A stretch of DNA of 64,000 nucleotides, taken from NCBI RefSeq assembly GCF_902506145.1, contig NZ_LR733520.1:1150640-1214639 (forward strand). The letters run 5' to 3'. The notes beneath the pieces are model-generated. The model was not told where the DNA came from and ran no database searches. It saw only the letters and a list, made by a program, of their open reading frames with translations. This document shows positions 12,610-23,180 of the stretch, piece by piece. Made by a program: the position numbers and the translations under genes. Position 1 is the first letter of the stretch. Each line of letters begins with the position of its first letter. Origin of the DNA: Burkholderia sp. 8Y (GTDB lineage: Bacteria; Pseudomonadota; Gammaproteobacteria; Burkholderiales; Burkholderiaceae).

Positions 12610-13059
12610 TCAGCGCGCGGCGGTGCGCATCAGACGGGCCCGCTCGCGTTCCCAGTCGCGCTTCTTCTCGGTCTCGCGCTTGTCGTGCAGCTTCTTGCCC
12701 TTTGCCAGGCCGATTTCGCACTTCACGCGGCCTTCCTTGTAATGGAAGTTGAGCGGCACGAGCGTATGGCCGCGCTGCTCCACCTTGCCGATCAGTTTGT
12801 CGATCTGCTCGCGATGCAGCAACAGCTTGCGCGTACGCACCGGGTCCAGATTGGCGAACTTCGACGCTTCGGGCAGCGGGCTGATATGCGTGCCGATCAG
12901 GAACAGTTCGCCGTTCTTGATGACGACATAGCCTTCCTTGATCTGCCCGCGGCCCGCGCGCAGCGCCTTGACTTCCCAGCCTTCGAGCACGAGACCGGCC
13001 TCGTAGCGTTCTTCGATGAAGTAATCGAAGAAGGCTTTTCTGTTGTCAATGATGCTCAT
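12610..13059 (-). CDS. smpB: SsrA-binding protein SmpB
   Basis: SmpB binds tmRNA and brings it to stalled ribosomes for trans-translation. The N-terminus [20 protein letters not shown], the [20 protein letters not shown] core and the basic C-terminal tail ([17 protein letters not shown]) are all typical; the tail becomes helical in the ribosomal channel. Length 149 residues is normal. It is divergent from ratA across a short gap carrying a symmetric AT-rich element. No tmRNA gene was seen in the window. Confidence 0.98.
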   Translation of the reverse strand: MSIIDNRKAFFDYFIEERYEAGLVLEGWEVKALRAGRGQIKEGYVVIKNGELFLIGTHISPLPEASKFANLDPVRTRKLLLHREQIDKLIGKVEQRGHTLVPLNFHYKEGRVKCEIGLAKGKKLHDKRETEKKRDWERERARLMRTAAR

Positions 13060-13082
13060 GAATGGAAAGTGCCCAACTCGTT

Positions 13083-13098
13083 TAAAATCACGATTTTA
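13083..13098. promoter_or_regulatory. Symmetric AT-rich element in the smpB-ratA divergent gap
   Basis: TAAAATC-AC-GATTTTA is a perfect inverted repeat with seven-base arms. Each strand reads TAAAAT, a plausible -10 hexamer, so divergent promoters for smpB and ratA may overlap here. No clear -35 elements were found, so this is a suggestion based on sequence shape. Confidence 0.4.
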
Positions 13099-13190
13099 GC
13101 AGCGCGCCGCTTGTCAGACGATGGGCAAACGAAGCTCATCATCCGGGCCGCACGCGCTGCCACCCGATCCCGTCACCCGCTGCGCCCTTT

Positions 13191-13628
13191 ATGGCCGACG
13201 TCCAGAAAACCGTATTGATCCGCCATTCAGCGGAAGAAATGTTCGACCTCGTCACCGATGTCGCCGACTACCCCAATTTCCTGCCGTGGTGCGGCGGCGT
13301 CGAACTCGGCCGCCAGGACGAGAACGGCATGGAAGCGAAGATCGACATCAATTTCAAGGGCATCAAGCAGCATTTCGCGACGCGCAATGTCCAGAAGCGC
13401 CCGACGAACATCGATATGGAGTTCCTGAGCGGTCCGTTCAAGAAGTTCACGGGCTACTGGCGCTTCACGCCGCTGCGCGCGGACGCGTGCAAGATCGAGT
13501 TCGCGCTGCACTACGAGTTCTCGAACCTGATTCTCGAGAAGATCATCGGGCCGGTGTTCAGTCACATCGCGAACACCTTCGTCGATTCCTTCGTGAAGCG
13601 CGCGGATCAGCGATACGGCAAGAAATGA
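13191..13628 (+). CDS. RatA-type START/SRPBCC domain protein
   Basis: This is a 145-residue polyketide cyclase/START-fold protein of the RatA/Coq10-binding family. In E. coli RatA is reported to block 70S ribosome assembly; related proteins bind ubiquinone, so the actual role here is open. The sequence has the family N-terminus (ADVQKTVLIRHSAEEMFDLV), the DVADYPNFLPWCGG segment and a C-terminal helix (VFSHIANTFVDSFVKRADQR). The stop overlaps the rnfH start (ATGA at 13625-13628). The smpB-ratA-rnfH arrangement is widespread in proteobacteria. Confidence 0.93.
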   Translation: MADVQKTVLIRHSAEEMFDLVTDVADYPNFLPWCGGVELGRQDENGMEAKIDINFKGIKQHFATRNVQKRPTNIDMEFLSGPFKKFTGYWRFTPLRADACKIEFALHYEFSNLILEKIIGPVFSHIANTFVDSFVKRADQRYGKK

Positions 13629-13954
13629 ATCTGCATATCGATGTCTGCTACGGTCTCCCGGACGGCAAGAGCTTTCTCGCGCGCGTCGATCTGCGCGACG
13701 GCGCGACCGTGCGCGAAGCGATCGAGGCGAGCGGCGTTCTAGTGGCGCATCCGGAGATCGATCTGGCGACGCGGAAGGTCGGCGTGTTCGGCAAGCTGCA
13801 ACCGCTCGATGCGGCGCTCGCCGATCTGGACCGCGTCGAGATTTATCGGCCGCTGAAGGTCGATCCGAAGACGGCGCGCCAGCGCCGGGTCGACAAGGCG
13901 CGCAAAGCAGGTTCCATCGAGGGACGCAAGTGGCAGTCGAAGGATTCGCGCTGA
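13625..13954 (+). CDS. rnfH: RnfH family ubiquitin-like protein
   Basis: RnfH/RatB proteins are small beta-grasp (ubiquitin-like) proteins of uncertain function, usually next to ratA. The 109 residues begin MNLHIDVCYGLPDGKSFLAR and carry the VGVFGKLQPLDAALADLDRVEIYRPLKVDPKTARQ-type family signature; the strand pattern suits a ThiS/MoaD-like fold. A basic tail follows. The ATG overlaps the ratA stop by four bases, indicating coupled translation. It converges with the EamA gene after a 13-base gap. Confidence 0.92.
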   Translation: MNLHIDVCYGLPDGKSFLARVDLRDGATVREAIEASGVLVAHPEIDLATRKVGVFGKLQPLDAALADLDRVEIYRPLKVDPKTARQRRVDKARKAGSIEGRKWQSKDSR

Positions 13955-13967
13955 CCGGCCGGGCGCA

Positions 13968-14942
13968 TCAATGCGCGGGCGCTTCCTTCGATGCCGCGGC
14001 CGGCTCGACCGTATGCTGCCGCACCGACCAGCTCACGCCCGCGAGCAGCAGCACGATAGCCAGCATCTCCGGCACGCGCGGCCAGCGGCCGTCGTAGACG
14101 AACGCGTAGAGCAGGGCGAAGAGCGTTTCAAACGCGATCATCTGCCCGGAGAGCGTCAGCGGCAGGCGTTTCGCCGCCGCGTTCCACAGCATGTTGCCGA
14201 GCCACGAACCGCCCGTCGCCAGCGCAAAGCACACGATCCAGAACAAATGCCAGCGCGTGTCCGGCACGGCCGACTGCACGGTTCCCGCAGGCAGCATCCA
14301 CACGATCGCCCCGAGCGCCGCGCCGAGTACGCCGGTCACGATGCCCCAGAGCACGGACCATTCGTTGCCGTCGAAGTGACGGTTGGCCTGGAGATAGCGG
14401 GCGTTGACGACCGCATACCACGTCCACGTCGCGAGCGCGCCCACCGCGCACGCAAGCCCGGCGACGCGCGTGAGCACACTGCCGGCGGCCGCGTCGCCAT
14501 GATGCGCGAGGACGTCGCTGAAAACGTCCAGATTGATGCATGCGATGCCCGCGAGCACCAGCAAGAGCGGCGCGGCGAGGCGCTTCAGTTCGACTGCGCC
14601 GTGATCGCGCCGGCCCGCAAGCGTCACCGTCACGGGCAGGATGCCGACGATCAGCGAGGACGGCGCCACGCCGACGAGTTGCACCGCGCTTGCCAGCAGC
14701 ATGTAGTAGAGCAGGTTGCCGACGAGCGCGAGCTTCACGAGCGCGATCACGTCGGCGCGCGTGAGCTTCGCGGCGAGCCGTCGCGCAAACGGCAGCGCGA
14801 CGGCCAGCGAAACGGCACCATACATTACATAGCGCCCGATGCTGAGCATGAGCGGCGAAAAATCCGGCAGGAGGCGCGGCGCGAGAAAAATGAAGCCCCA
14901 GATCGCTCCCGCCAGCATTCCGTACATCACACCGCGCTGCAT
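13968..14942 (-). CDS. EamA/DMT-family transporter
   Basis: This is a 324-residue drug/metabolite-type transporter with about ten predicted membrane helices in two EamA-like halves. The first half starts GVMYGMLAGAIWGFIFLAPR; the second ends in LLYAFVYDGRWPRVPEMLAIVLLLAGVSW, a common closing pattern. The substrate cannot be told from sequence; members export amino acids, purines or other metabolites. The gene is convergent with rnfH and divergent from guaB, and appears monocistronic. Confidence 0.85.
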   Translation of the reverse strand: MQRGVMYGMLAGAIWGFIFLAPRLLPDFSPLMLSIGRYVMYGAVSLAVALPFARRLAAKLTRADVIALVKLALVGNLLYYMLLASAVQLVGVAPSSLIVGILPVTVTLAGRRDHGAVELKRLAAPLLLVLAGIACINLDVFSDVLAHHGDAAAGSVLTRVAGLACAVGALATWTWYAVVNARYLQANRHFDGNEWSVLWGIVTGVLGAALGAIVWMLPAGTVQSAVPDTRWHLFWIVCFALATGGSWLGNMLWNAAAKRLPLTLSGQMIAFETLFALLYAFVYDGRWPRVPEMLAIVLLLAGVSWSVRQHTVEPAAASKEAPAH

Positions 14943-15106
14943 TGCCCGACTCCCGACTTACATTCGATTGACGCGAGAGCGTAGCGCGGCGCGCCGCCCG
15001 CGTCTTGTTCAAACCTGCACCGCGAAGCGCGCCGCCGAGAGTCCGGATTTTGCGGCAAGCCGCCGTAACCTGCTGTTCGGGCAGTGAAAATGCGGGGAAC
15101 TATCGG

Positions 15107-16599
<1,493 letters not shown>

Positions 16600-16653
16600 C
16601 CGCTTGCCTGCGCCGTTTTTCGACATTTCCGCCGATAACCTCGTGGACCGATC

Positions 16654-17478
16654 ATGAAACCGTTGCTGCGCGTCGTGCTGATCGTCAATGCCCTCATTTT
16701 TCTGGTGTTCGGCGTGCTGTTTCTGCTGACACCGTGGGGCGGCCTGTACGACGCGTTGCAGCTGGACGCGATGCGAGTCGAACCGGCGTTCGCCGGGCAG
16801 GTGCTCGGCATCGCACTCTTGGGCTTCGCGTGGCTGTCGCTGCACGCGGCCATCGACGGTGCGCTGACCGCGGCGGCGGCGAGGGCATCGGGCCATGTCG
16901 AGTGGCTGTCGGGCATCGTCGTGCTGGTCTGGCTGCTCGGGCTGCGCACGCCGGAGGTCGACGGCCTCGGGCAGGTCGGCGCGGCGCTCGTCGGCATCGT
17001 GCTGCTGGTGTTGGGGCTCGGAAGCGTGAGGCTCGCGGGCGCGGTGCGGCGGCGGGAACGCGCGGCGCTGGCGGGCGCGGCGTCGGCGGAGCGCGCGGAG
17101 AAGAAGGCGGCGCAGAAGCGTGATGAAACGCGGCCGCCCGCGACTACCGCCGTGCCGCCGTCGGATATGGCGGCTCGTCCAGCGGCGCGCGCGCCGGAAG
17201 CGACGGCCATCGATCCCGTCACGGGCCGCGCGGTCGACCCGGCGGGGCGTCCGACTGATACCGCGTCATCGCCAGCCCGTACGCGCACCGAAGCCGGCGT
17301 CGTCGATCCGGTCACGGGCCGCACGCTCGATCCGCAGACGGGCCGCGAAATTGATCCGGCCACGGGCAGACGCATCGACCCGGTGATCGGCGGTGACATC
17401 GATCCGGCGACGGGCCGGCGCGTCGATCCGCTGACGGGGCGCGTCGTCCCGGACCCGGCGAGCGGGGCGCCACGCTGA
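16654..17478 (+). CDS. Membrane protein with C-terminal tandem DPxTGR octapeptide repeats (unknown function)
   Basis: I do not recognise a characterised family. The N-terminal half (residues 1-130) has about four hydrophobic helices (VVLIVNALIFLVFGVLFLLT; GQVLGIALLGFAWLSLHAA; LSGIVVLVWLLGL; VGAALVGIVLLVLGLGSV). An Ala/Arg/Glu-rich charged linker (130-180) follows. The C-terminal 90 residues contain an isolated IDPVTGRA at 186 and then six tandem octapeptides at 217-264 of the form [VIL]-D-P-x-T-G-R-x (the fourth is degenerate, IDPVIGGD). The tail is rich in proline and charge and probably extended. The gene lies between guaB and guaA but nothing in it suggests nucleotide metabolism. The ATG at 16654 is the first plausible start, before the first helix. 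Confidence 0.75.
   Translation: MKPLLRVVLIVNALIFLVFGVLFLLTPWGGLYDALQLDAMRVEPAFAGQVLGIALLGFAWLSLHAAIDGALTAAAARASGHVEWLSGIVVLVWLLGLRTPEVDGLGQVGAALVGIVLLVLGLGSVRLAGAVRRRERAALAGAASAERAEKKAAQKRDETRPPATTAVPPSDMAARPAARAPEATAIDPVTGRAVDPAGRPTDTASSPARTRTEAGVVDPVTGRTLDPQTGREIDPATGRRIDPVIGGDIDPATGRRVDPLTGRVVPDPASGAPR
17302..17445 (+). repeat. Six 24-bp coding tandem repeats encoding DPxTGR octapeptides
   Basis: Six consecutive 24-base units read [VIL]-D-P-x-T-G-R-x. Units 1, 2, 3, 5 and 6 keep DPxTGR exactly, while unit 4 reads DPVIGG. The DNA units are similar but not identical (GATCC[GC] and ACGGGCC are the best-conserved parts), which suggests selection on the peptide as well as recent duplication. 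Confidence 0.9.
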
Positions 17479-17535
17479 AGCGCCGCCCACATGCGCGAGG
17501 TCAGCGCGGCGGCGTGCGCAAGCAGCAAACACAAG

Positions 17536-17569
17536 GACGGTCGGCCTTCGCGCCGGCCGTCAATTTATT
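17536..17569 (+). terminator. Probable terminator upstream of guaA
   Basis: GACGGTCGGC and GCCGGCCGTC form a ten-base-pair stem with one wobble pair and a six-base CTTCGC loop, followed by AATTTATT. It lies after the repeat-protein gene and 70 bases before guaA, so guaA may have its own promoter after it. Confidence 0.6.
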
Positions 17570-17639
17570 GGCGGACGAACCCGGCAGCACCGGGACCGGC
17601 CGCCCACACCATTCGTTCACTTAGCCTTTGGCCGCAGCC

Positions 17640-19223
17640 ATGCACGACAAAATCCTGATTCTCGATTTCGGCTCCCAAGTCACCCAGCTGATCGCCCGTC
17701 GCATCCGCGAGTCGCACGTCTACTCGGAAATCCATCCGTACGACGTCGACGAGACGTTCATCCGCGAGTTCGCGCCGAAGGGCATCATCCTGTCGGGCGG
17801 CCCGAATTCGGTCACCGAGGCGAAGTCGCCGCGCGCGCCGCAGATCGTGTTCGATCTCGGCGTGCCGGTGCTCGGCATCTGCTACGGCATGCAGACCATG
17901 GCCGACCAGCTCGGCGGCAAGGTCGAGCTCGGCAAGGTGCGCGAGTTCGGCTACGCGGAAGTGCAGGCGTTGAATCACACCGGCTTTCTGGAAGGCATCG
18001 AAGACTTCAGGAACGCTGCGGGTGAGTCGATGCTGAAGGTCTGGATGAGTCACGGCGACAAGGTGGCCGACCTGCCGGCCGGCTTCAAGCTGATGGCCTC
18101 GACGCCCGCGTGCCCGATCGCCGCGATGGCCGACGACGACCGCCGCTTCTACGGCGTGCAGTGGCACCCGGAAGTCACGCACACGGAGCAGGGCCGCGCG
18201 ATGCTCGACCGCTTCGTGCTGGAACTGTGCGGCGCGAAGGCCGACTGGGAGATGGGCCACTACATCGATGAAGCCGTCGCGAAGATTCGCGCGCAAGTCG
18301 GCGATGAGCACGTCATTCTCGGCTTGTCCGGCGGCGTGGATTCGTCGGTGGCGGCGGCGCTTTTGCATCGCGCGATCGGCAATCAGCTGACGTGCGTGTT
18401 CGTCGATCACGGCCTCTTGCGCGAGAACGAAGCCGAGCAGGTCATGTCGACCTTCGCGGATCATCTGGGCGTGAAGGTCATCCATGTCGATGCAAGCGAA
18501 GCGTTTCTTGAGAAGCTCGCCGGCGTGACCGATCCGGAGGCGAAGCGCAAGATCATCGGCGCGGAGTTCATCGAAGTGTTCGACGCCGAATCGCACAAGC
18601 TCACCGACGCGAAATGGCTGGCGCAGGGCACCATTTATCCGGACGTGATCGAATCGGCGGGCAAGGGCAAGAAGGGCGCGCATACGATCAAGAGCCATCA
18701 CAACGTCGGCGGGCTGCCCGAGACGCTGAAGCTGAAGCTGCTCGAACCGCTGCGCGAGCTGTTCAAGGACGAGGTACGCGAACTCGGCGTGAAGCTCGGC
18801 CTGCCGCCCGCGATGGTGTATCGCCATCCGTTCCCCGGCCCGGGCCTCGGCGTGCGTATTCTCGGCGAGGTGAAGCGCGAGTTCGCGGATCTGCTGCGCC
18901 GCGCGGACGCCATTTTCATCGAGACGCTGCGCAATACCATCGACACGGAAACGGGCAAGTCGTGGTACGACCTGACGAGTCAGGCGTTCGCAGTGTTCCT
19001 GCCGGTGAAGAGCGTCGGCGTGATGGGCGATGGCCGGACGTACGATTACGTCGTCGCGCTGCGCGCCGTGCAGACGATGGACTTCATGACCGCGCACTGG
19101 GCGCATCTGCCGCATGAACTGCTCGGGCACGTGAGCAACCGCATCATCAACGAAGTGCGCGGGATCAATCGGGTGGTGTATGACATTTCGGGGAAGCCGC
19201 CTGCGACGATTGAGTGGGAGTGA
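17640..19223 (+). CDS. guaA: GMP synthase (glutamine-hydrolysing) GuaA
   Basis: GuaA aminates XMP to GMP using glutamine and ATP. The N-terminal class I amidotransferase domain has the nucleophile in [10 protein letters not shown] and the HPE of [10 protein letters not shown]. The ATP-pyrophosphatase domain has the PP-loop [13 protein letters not shown], and the C-terminal dimerisation domain ends in the classical KPPATIEWE. The ATG at 17640 ([13 protein letters not shown]) gives 527 residues, as expected in this order; a TTG at 17628 would add four residues. With guaB upstream it completes IMP-to-GMP conversion in the window. Confidence 0.98.
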   Translation: MHDKILILDFGSQVTQLIARRIRESHVYSEIHPYDVDETFIREFAPKGIILSGGPNSVTEAKSPRAPQIVFDLGVPVLGICYGMQTMADQLGGKVELGKVREFGYAEVQALNHTGFLEGIEDFRNAAGESMLKVWMSHGDKVADLPAGFKLMASTPACPIAAMADDDRRFYGVQWHPEVTHTEQGRAMLDRFVLELCGAKADWEMGHYIDEAVAKIRAQVGDEHVILGLSGGVDSSVAAALLHRAIGNQLTCVFVDHGLLRENEAEQVMSTFADHLGVKVIHVDASEAFLEKLAGVTDPEAKRKIIGAEFIEVFDAESHKLTDAKWLAQGTIYPDVIESAGKGKKGAHTIKSHHNVGGLPETLKLKLLEPLRELFKDEVRELGVKLGLPPAMVYRHPFPGPGLGVRILGEVKREFADLLRRADAIFIETLRNTIDTETGKSWYDLTSQAFAVFLPVKSVGVMGDGRTYDYVVALRAVQTMDFMTAHWAHLPHELLGHVSNRIINEVRGINRVVYDISGKPPATIEWE

Positions 19224-19258
19224 GGGCGGTCGCGCAGCACTGAACGGGAGCCGGGCGT

Positions 19259-19849
19259 TTGGCCACCCCTCGCCCTGATCGCCCCACCGACTCCCTCTTC
19301 TTCGCCGTCTACCCCGATGCCGCGGCCGTCGCGCGCATCGGCGAGCGGGCGGGGCGGCTTCGCGCCGAGCTCGCGCTCAAAGCGCGGCCCATTCCTCCCG
19401 AGCGCCTGCACATCACGCTTCACTATCTCGGCGCCTTCGCGGGCGTGCCTGCCGATACGCTCGCCGCAGCGCGCGCGGCGGCGTCATCGGTTCACATGCC
19501 GTCGTTCGACGTGACGCTCGACCGCGTCGAAACGTTCGCCACGCGCCGTCCGAAGCGGCCGCTCGTCATAGCGGGCGAGCCGGGCGACGCGTTTTCCGCC
19601 TTCGTCGATCGACTCGACAAGTCGCTGCAATCGGTCGGCATCTTCGTCAAATCGCATCCGCGCTTCATTCCGCACGTGACGTTGCTCTATGGTGAGCCGC
19701 GCGTCGCTCCGCAAGCCATCGAGCCGATCACATGGACGGTGCGCGAGTTCGCGCTGGTGCGCAGTCTGCTCGGGCGCTCGGAGCACCACGTCATCGAACG
19801 CTGGCCGCTCGACGCGTCAGAGCCCGCACCATCGGAATATCGGGAATAA
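19259..19849 (+). CDS. thpR: 2'-5' RNA ligase / RNA 2',3'-cyclic phosphodiesterase (ThpR family)
   Basis: The 2H phosphoesterase fold is marked by two HxT motifs: HITLHYLG near residue 52 and HVTLLYG near residue 140. ThpR opens 2',3'-cyclic phosphates or joins tRNA halves by a 2'-5' bond in vitro; the physiological role is uncertain. The start is a TTG at 19259 preceded by GGGAG. Length 196 residues is normal. It lies 35 bases downstream of guaA and just upstream of the dipeptidase operon, without obvious functional connection to either. Confidence 0.88.
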   Translation: MATPRPDRPTDSLFFAVYPDAAAVARIGERAGRLRAELALKARPIPPERLHITLHYLGAFAGVPADTLAAARAAASSVHMPSFDVTLDRVETFATRRPKRPLVIAGEPGDAFSAFVDRLDKSLQSVGIFVKSHPRFIPHVTLLYGEPRVAPQAIEPITWTVREFALVRSLLGRSEHHVIERWPLDASEPAPSEYRE

Positions 19850-19912
19850 ACTGTTTCGCGGATTTTTCGTCCGGGTTAAGGTTGATGGGTTCGACCCAAG
19901 GATTCCGATTAC

Positions 19913-20476
19913 ATGACTCGATCCCGTCTGCTGCCCGTCACGCCCGAAACGCATCACGTCCAGATCGACCTCGTCTACGCGACCGATCGCAATCTCACCG
20001 GCAAGCCCATCTACAAGGCGCAGCACTGCCTGCTGCTCGAACCCGCCGAAGCGGCGCTGCGCAAGGCCGTCGGCATCGCACGGAGTTTCGGCGCGACGCT
20101 CAAGATCTTCGACGCCTACCGCCCACCGCAAGCGCAGGAAGTGCTGTGGAATTTCCTGCCCGATCCCAACTTTATCGCCGATCTCGGTCGCGGCTCGAAT
20201 CACAGTCGCGGCACGGCCGTGGACCTCACGCTCGTGGATAGCGACGGCATCGAGTTCGACATGGGCACCGGCTTCGACGCGATGGTGCCGGAGTCGGGCC
20301 ACTTCCACACGGGTCTGCCGGCGCACGTGCAGCGCAATCGCACGCTCTTGCTCGGCGTGATGCACGGCGCGGGCTTCGCGCATATTCCGAGCGAATGGTG
20401 GCATTACGAATTGCCGGGATCGCGCGAACTCGCGCTCATCGACAGCGAAGAAAGCGGCCCTCTGCGGCTGATGTGA
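19913..20476 (+). CDS. D-alanyl-D-alanine dipeptidase (VanX/DdpX family)
   Basis: Zinc-dependent M15D peptidase that hydrolyses D-Ala-D-Ala. The zinc ligands and catalytic residues fit the family: SNHSRGTAVDLTL supplies the SxHxxGxAxD motif, and EWWHYE supplies the catalytic glutamate and the third zinc ligand. The DAYRPPQAQ block is also conserved. There is no signal peptide, so it should be cytoplasmic and act on imported dipeptide. It is followed 13 bases later by a five-gene peptide ABC transporter, like the E. coli ddpXABCDF operon. Association with vancomycin resistance is not implied: no vanH/vanA neighbours are present. Confidence 0.9.
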   Translation: MTRSRLLPVTPETHHVQIDLVYATDRNLTGKPIYKAQHCLLLEPAEAALRKAVGIARSFGATLKIFDAYRPPQAQEVLWNFLPDPNFIADLGRGSNHSRGTAVDLTLVDSDGIEFDMGTGFDAMVPESGHFHTGLPAHVQRNRTLLLGVMHGAGFAHIPSEWWHYELPGSRELALIDSEESGPLRLM

Positions 20477-20489
20477 CGGGATATCGACC

Positions 20490-22079
20490 ATGACACTCAC
20501 CGCACGAAAGGCACTTGTCGCGATCACGCTGGCGTTGAGCTGCACCGGCGCAGCGCACGCGGCGACTCCGAAAGACATGTTCGTGATGGCGACGCTGCTC
20601 GACGAATTCACCACGCTCGATCCCGGCGAAGTCTATGAACTCGTGCCGGAAGAATACGTCGCGAACACGTACGACCGGCTCGTGCGCGTCGATCTGAAAG
20701 ACCCGTCGAAGTTCAACGGCGACGTCGCGCAGTCGTGGACGGTCAGCCCGGACGGGCTCACGTTCACGTTCAAGATCCGCTCCGGCCTCAAGTTCCATTC
20801 GGGCAATCCGCTCACGGCCGATGACGTCGCGTGGTCCATCCAGCGCACGGCGCTCATCGACAAGGGCGCGGCGGCGGTGCTCGCGGGCATCGGCATCACG
20901 AAGGCCAACGCGCTCCAGAACGTGAAGAAGATCGACGACAGCACGGTGTCCGTCACGACGGATCAACGCTACGCGCCGACCTTCGTGCTGAACGTGCTCG
21001 GCGCGTGGCCGGCGTCGGTGGTGGATCGCAAGCTGCTGGAATCGCATGCCAAGGGTAACGACTACGGCAACGACTGGCTCAAGACCAACGAGGCCGGCTC
21101 GGGCGCGTACAAGCTCGTCAAGTGGACGGCGAACGACAGCATCGTGCTGCAACGTTTCGACGGTTATCGTATGCCGCTCGCCATGAAGCGCATCGTGCTG
21201 CGCCACGTGACCGAGGCCGCGAGCCAGCGGCTGATGATCCAGAACGGCGATATCGACGTGGCGCGGGATCTCAGCCCCGACGACCTCGACACGCTCTCGA
21301 AGAACGGCGTCATCAAGGCGACCGCCGTGCCGCAGGCGACGCTCATGTATCTCGGCCTGAACAACAAGAATCCGTATCTGGCGAAGCCCGAAGTCTGGGA
21401 AGCGATGAAATGGCTGATCGACTATCAGGGCATCCAGAAGAACGTGATTCGCACGACGTACAAAGTCCACGAGACGTTTCTGCCCGAAGGCTTTCTCGGC
21501 GCGCTCAACGAGAATCCGTATCACCAGGATGTCGCGAAGGCGAAGGCGCTGCTTGCGAAAGCCGGGCTCGCGGATGGCTTCACCGTGAAAATGGATGTGC
21601 GCAACGACTATCCGTACAGCGAAATCGCGCAGGCGGTGCAGGCCAATCTCGCGCTCGCGAACATCAAGGTGCAGCTCATTCCGAGCGACAACAAGCAGAC
21701 GCTCGGCCGCTATCGCGCGCGCGCGCATGACATCTACATCGGCGAATGGTCGGCGGACTATATCGATCCGCACAGCAACGCGCAGGGCTTCGCGTGGAAT
21801 CCGGACAACTCGGACGCGTCGAGCTTCAAGATGCTCGCGTGGCGCAACGCGTGGAATATTCCAGATCTGACGAAGGAAACGAACGCGGCGCTCGCGGAAA
21901 GCTCCACCGCGAAACGCGCGCAGATGTACGAGAAGATGCAGCGCGACATGCTCGCGAAGTCGCCGTTCGTCATCATGTTCCAGAAGGTGTCGCAGGTGGC
22001 CGCGCGTCCGGGCGTGACCGGCCTCGAAGTCGGGCCGATCAACGATCTCGTGTCCTATCGCAACATCAAGAAGCAGTGA
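20490..22079 (+). CDS. ABC transporter substrate-binding protein, peptide/nickel family (SBP_bac_5)
   Basis: This periplasmic solute-binding protein of the DppA/OppA type (529 residues) has a clear signal peptide (ALVAITLALSCTGAAHA, cleavage after AHA). It has the family's early block (GDVAQSWTVSPDGLTFTFKI and LKFHSGNPLTADDV). In this family substrates are mostly di- or oligopeptides, occasionally nickel or glycosides. The adjacent D-Ala-D-Ala dipeptidase suggests D-Ala-D-Ala or cell-wall-derived peptides (inference). It is followed four bases later by the first permease gene. Confidence 0.9.
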   Translation: MTLTARKALVAITLALSCTGAAHAATPKDMFVMATLLDEFTTLDPGEVYELVPEEYVANTYDRLVRVDLKDPSKFNGDVAQSWTVSPDGLTFTFKIRSGLKFHSGNPLTADDVAWSIQRTALIDKGAAAVLAGIGITKANALQNVKKIDDSTVSVTTDQRYAPTFVLNVLGAWPASVVDRKLLESHAKGNDYGNDWLKTNEAGSGAYKLVKWTANDSIVLQRFDGYRMPLAMKRIVLRHVTEAASQRLMIQNGDIDVARDLSPDDLDTLSKNGVIKATAVPQATLMYLGLNNKNPYLAKPEVWEAMKWLIDYQGIQKNVIRTTYKVHETFLPEGFLGALNENPYHQDVAKAKALLAKAGLADGFTVKMDVRNDYPYSEIAQAVQANLALANIKVQLIPSDNKQTLGRYRARAHDIYIGEWSADYIDPHSNAQGFAWNPDNSDASSFKMLAWRNAWNIPDLTKETNAALAESSTAKRAQMYEKMQRDMLAKSPFVIMFQKVSQVAARPGVTGLEVGPINDLVSYRNIKKQ

Positions 22080-22083
22080 CGCA

Positions 22084-23154
22084 ATGACGCCGCATCCGAC
22101 CGTGCTCGATCGCCTGCGCGCCGCGAACGGCAATCGCGGCGGCGCGCGGATCGCGCTCGCGTTCGCGCGCTGGATCGCGATGCTCGCCGTCACGTTCACC
22201 GGCCTGCTCGCGATCACGTTCTTCATCGGGCGCAAGATTCCGATCGACCCGGTGCTCGCGATTCTCGGCGACCGCGCATCGGCGAGCGCGTATGCCGCGG
22301 CGCGCGTGCAGCTCGGGCTCGACAAGCCGCTCGTCGATCAATTCCTGATCTACGCGCGCGACGTGCTGCACGGCAATCTCGGCGTGTCGCTGCTGACGGC
22401 CAATCCCGTCATCGACGACATCCGGCGCGTGTTTCCCGCGACGCTCGAACTCGCGACGCTCTCGACCTTCATCGGCGTCATGATCGGTGTGCCGCTCGGC
22501 GTGATCGCGGCGGTGCGGCACAACCGCATGGTCGATCACGTCGCGCGCGTGATCGGTCTCGCGGGCAGTTCCGTGCCGGTGTTCTGGCTCGCGCTGATGG
22601 GGCTGCTCTTGTTCTACGCGCGGCTGCATTGGGTGTCGGGGCCCGGCCGCATCGATCCGATGTACGACGGCATGGTCGATACGCGCACCGGCAGTCTGCT
22701 GCTCGATGCGCTGATCGCCCGCGAGTGGGACGTGTTCGCCAACGCGTTCTCGCATATCGCGCTGCCGGCGGGGGTGCTCGCGTTCTACTCCATCGCGTAT
22801 CTTTCGCGCATGACGCGCTCGTTCATGCTCGAACAACTCAGCCAGGAATACGTGACGACCGCGCGCGCGAAGGGCCTGCCGGAGCGCCGCGTGATCTGGC
22901 GTCATGCGTTCGGCAATATCGCGGTGCCGCTGCTCACGGTCGTCGCGCTCGCGTACAGCTATCTGCTGGAAGGCTCCGTGCTGACGGAGATCGTGTTCGC
23001 GTGGCCGGGCATCGGCTCGTACTTGACCGGCGCGCTTCTGAACGCCGACATGAACGCGGTGCTCGGCAGCACGCTCGTGATCGGCGCGACGTTTATCGCG
23101 CTCAACCTGCTGACGGATGCGCTCTATCGCGTGTTCGATCCGCGCGCTCGCTGA
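22084..23154 (+). CDS. ABC transporter permease, DppB type
   Basis: This is the first integral membrane subunit of the peptide importer. It has an N-terminal helix (IAMLAVTFTGLLAITFFIG) and then the BPD_transp_1 domain with five further helices. The EAA-type loop that contacts the ATPase is in EYVTTARAKGLPERRVIWRHA. Length 356 residues is slightly longer than usual because of a longer periplasmic loop (VSGPGRIDPMYDGMVDTR). It lies four bases after the binding protein gene. Confidence 0.92.
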   Translation: MTPHPTVLDRLRAANGNRGGARIALAFARWIAMLAVTFTGLLAITFFIGRKIPIDPVLAILGDRASASAYAAARVQLGLDKPLVDQFLIYARDVLHGNLGVSLLTANPVIDDIRRVFPATLELATLSTFIGVMIGVPLGVIAAVRHNRMVDHVARVIGLAGSSVPVFWLALMGLLLFYARLHWVSGPGRIDPMYDGMVDTRTGSLLLDALIAREWDVFANAFSHIALPAGVLAFYSIAYLSRMTRSFMLEQLSQEYVTTARAKGLPERRVIWRHAFGNIAVPLLTVVALAYSYLLEGSVLTEIVFAWPGIGSYLTGALLNADMNAVLGSTLVIGATFIALNLLTDALYRVFDPRAR

Positions 23155-23180
23155 GCGTTGACCGGGGAGGACTTCGCCGC

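Noticed and set aside
13191-13954. Type II toxin-antitoxin pair (RatA-RnfH)
   Set aside because: Although named after a proposed toxin pair in E. coli, the proteins have START and ubiquitin-like folds conserved broadly with smpB. A classical toxin-antitoxin function is not supported by sequence.
17479-17639. Guanine-sensing riboswitch upstream of guaA
   Set aside because: The region shows a simple hairpin only. The conserved purine-aptamer core was not found there, nor upstream of guaB.
19913-20476. Vancomycin-resistance dipeptidase cluster
   Set aside because: The VanX-like enzyme is followed by a peptide importer, without vanH, vanA, vanR or vanS. A nutritional or recycling role fits better.
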